Source: an uncultured Blautia sp. (lineage in GTDB: Bacteria; Bacillota; Clostridia; Lachnospirales; Lachnospiraceae). From it: a stretch of 64,000 nt of DNA. Made by a program: the position numbers and the translations under genes. The DNA lies in assembly GCF_934424005.1 (NCBI RefSeq), contig NZ_CAKRXI010000015.1, forward strand, positions 1 through 64,000, written 5' to 3'. Under the pieces are notes generated by a model, which did not search any database, had not been told where the DNA came from, and was given only the letters and a program-made list of their open reading frames with translations. Position 1 is the stretch's first letter; each line of letters starts with the position of its first letter. This document shows, piece after piece, positions 63,754 to 64,000 of the stretch.

Positions 63754-63803
63754 AAAAGCCACATTACAGGAGCATGGCAGTGAATCCTGTTGTGTGGCTT
63801 TTG
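63754..63803. terminator. Bidirectional terminator
   Basis: CAAAAGCCACA with an inner ACAGGA and TCCTGT closes on TGTGGCTTTTG. It could end both the P1 peptidase and the gene entering from the right. Confidence 0.82.
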
Positions 63804-63910
63804 CTATGGCATTATTTTTGGCAAAAATTTTGGTTTATTTTAACTAAGTATGTGGATAAAAACTGATTTTGAGGAATTTATCTCTGTCCGAGATAATATT
63901 AATTATAATA

Positions 63911-64000
63911 TTATTTGATAAAACTTACGTGCTTGCAGATTTCTTCTACAGCCTTATCTTTTCTCTGATTGAAGATAACTTTATTCTCTTCAAATAAGTT
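63911..64000 (-). CDS. 3' end of a gene cut by the window edge
   Basis: An open frame on the minus strand runs from the window edge and reads LFEENKVIFNQRKDKAVEEI, then ICKHVSFIK, and a TAA at 63911-63913. The composition looks like a real C-terminal helix, and the terminator at 63754 fits as its end. The 29 residues are too few to name the protein. Confidence 0.5.
   Translation of the reverse strand, partial: NLFEENKVIFNQRKDKAVEEICKHVSFIK

Overview
The window looks like a chromosomal piece of a low-to-moderate GC, Gram-positive gut anaerobe, most likely a Lachnospiraceae member of the Blautia/Dorea/Ruminococcus type. Supporting signs are strong AGGAGG ribosome sites, TTGACA/TATAAT promoters, a T-box leader, a class I c-di-GMP riboswitch, a SipW/TasA-type secretion cluster, a type III glutamine synthetase and an archaeal-type AspRS next to gatCAB. 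Genus is not resolved. Most genes lie on the minus strand.

Layout. 1-21.3 kb is housekeeping and envelope genes: the apparent 5' end of a group II intron, ybaK, membrane and secreted proteins (transglutaminase-like, NlpC/P60), an NhaC antiporter coupled to a C39-like peptidase, the rlu-ligA-metA operon, tRNA-Arg, a molybdenum hydroxylase operon that runs into two membrane proteins, and leuA behind a leucine T-box. 21.7-29.5 kb is a 7.75-kb integrated element in tRNA-Pro(GGG), bounded by 37-bp direct repeats. Its tyrosine integrase is broken. It carries a serine recombinase, a DUF4160/DUF2442 pair, a c-di-GMP riboswitch driving two secreted proteins, a truncated Bro-N gene and a secreted basic protein. 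29.6-34.7 kb is a sipW operon with three SipW-type secreted proteins and a large pilin-like adhesin. 35-41.3 kb holds ilvC, ilvN, a phosphatase, a HAD hydrolase, an M18 aminopeptidase and dapL.

41.4-61.8 kb is a glutamine and ammonium island: gatB, gatA, gatC, aspS, an ANTAR RNA-binding regulator, glnA, gltD, gltB, pyrG and purF on the minus strand, and glnN and an Amt-PII fusion on the plus strand. Ammonium is imported, fixed by two different glutamine synthetases and GOGAT, and glutamine is spent by PyrG, PurF and GatCAB. The window ends with a TRIC-type membrane protein, a P1-family peptidase and the 3' end of one further gene.

The most notable observation is that four leaders in this island (pyrG, glnA, glnN, amt) each carry a small hairpin with a hexanucleotide loop AANGGC that overlaps, and so excludes, the 5' arm of an intrinsic terminator. 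A and G at loop positions 1 and 4 match the known ANTAR-target rule, and the ANTAR gene lies directly downstream of glnA. This suggests one antitermination regulon covering ammonium uptake, both glutamine synthetases, GOGAT and CTP synthase. Unlike the known two-hairpin ANTAR targets, only one hexaloop hairpin is visible in each leader.
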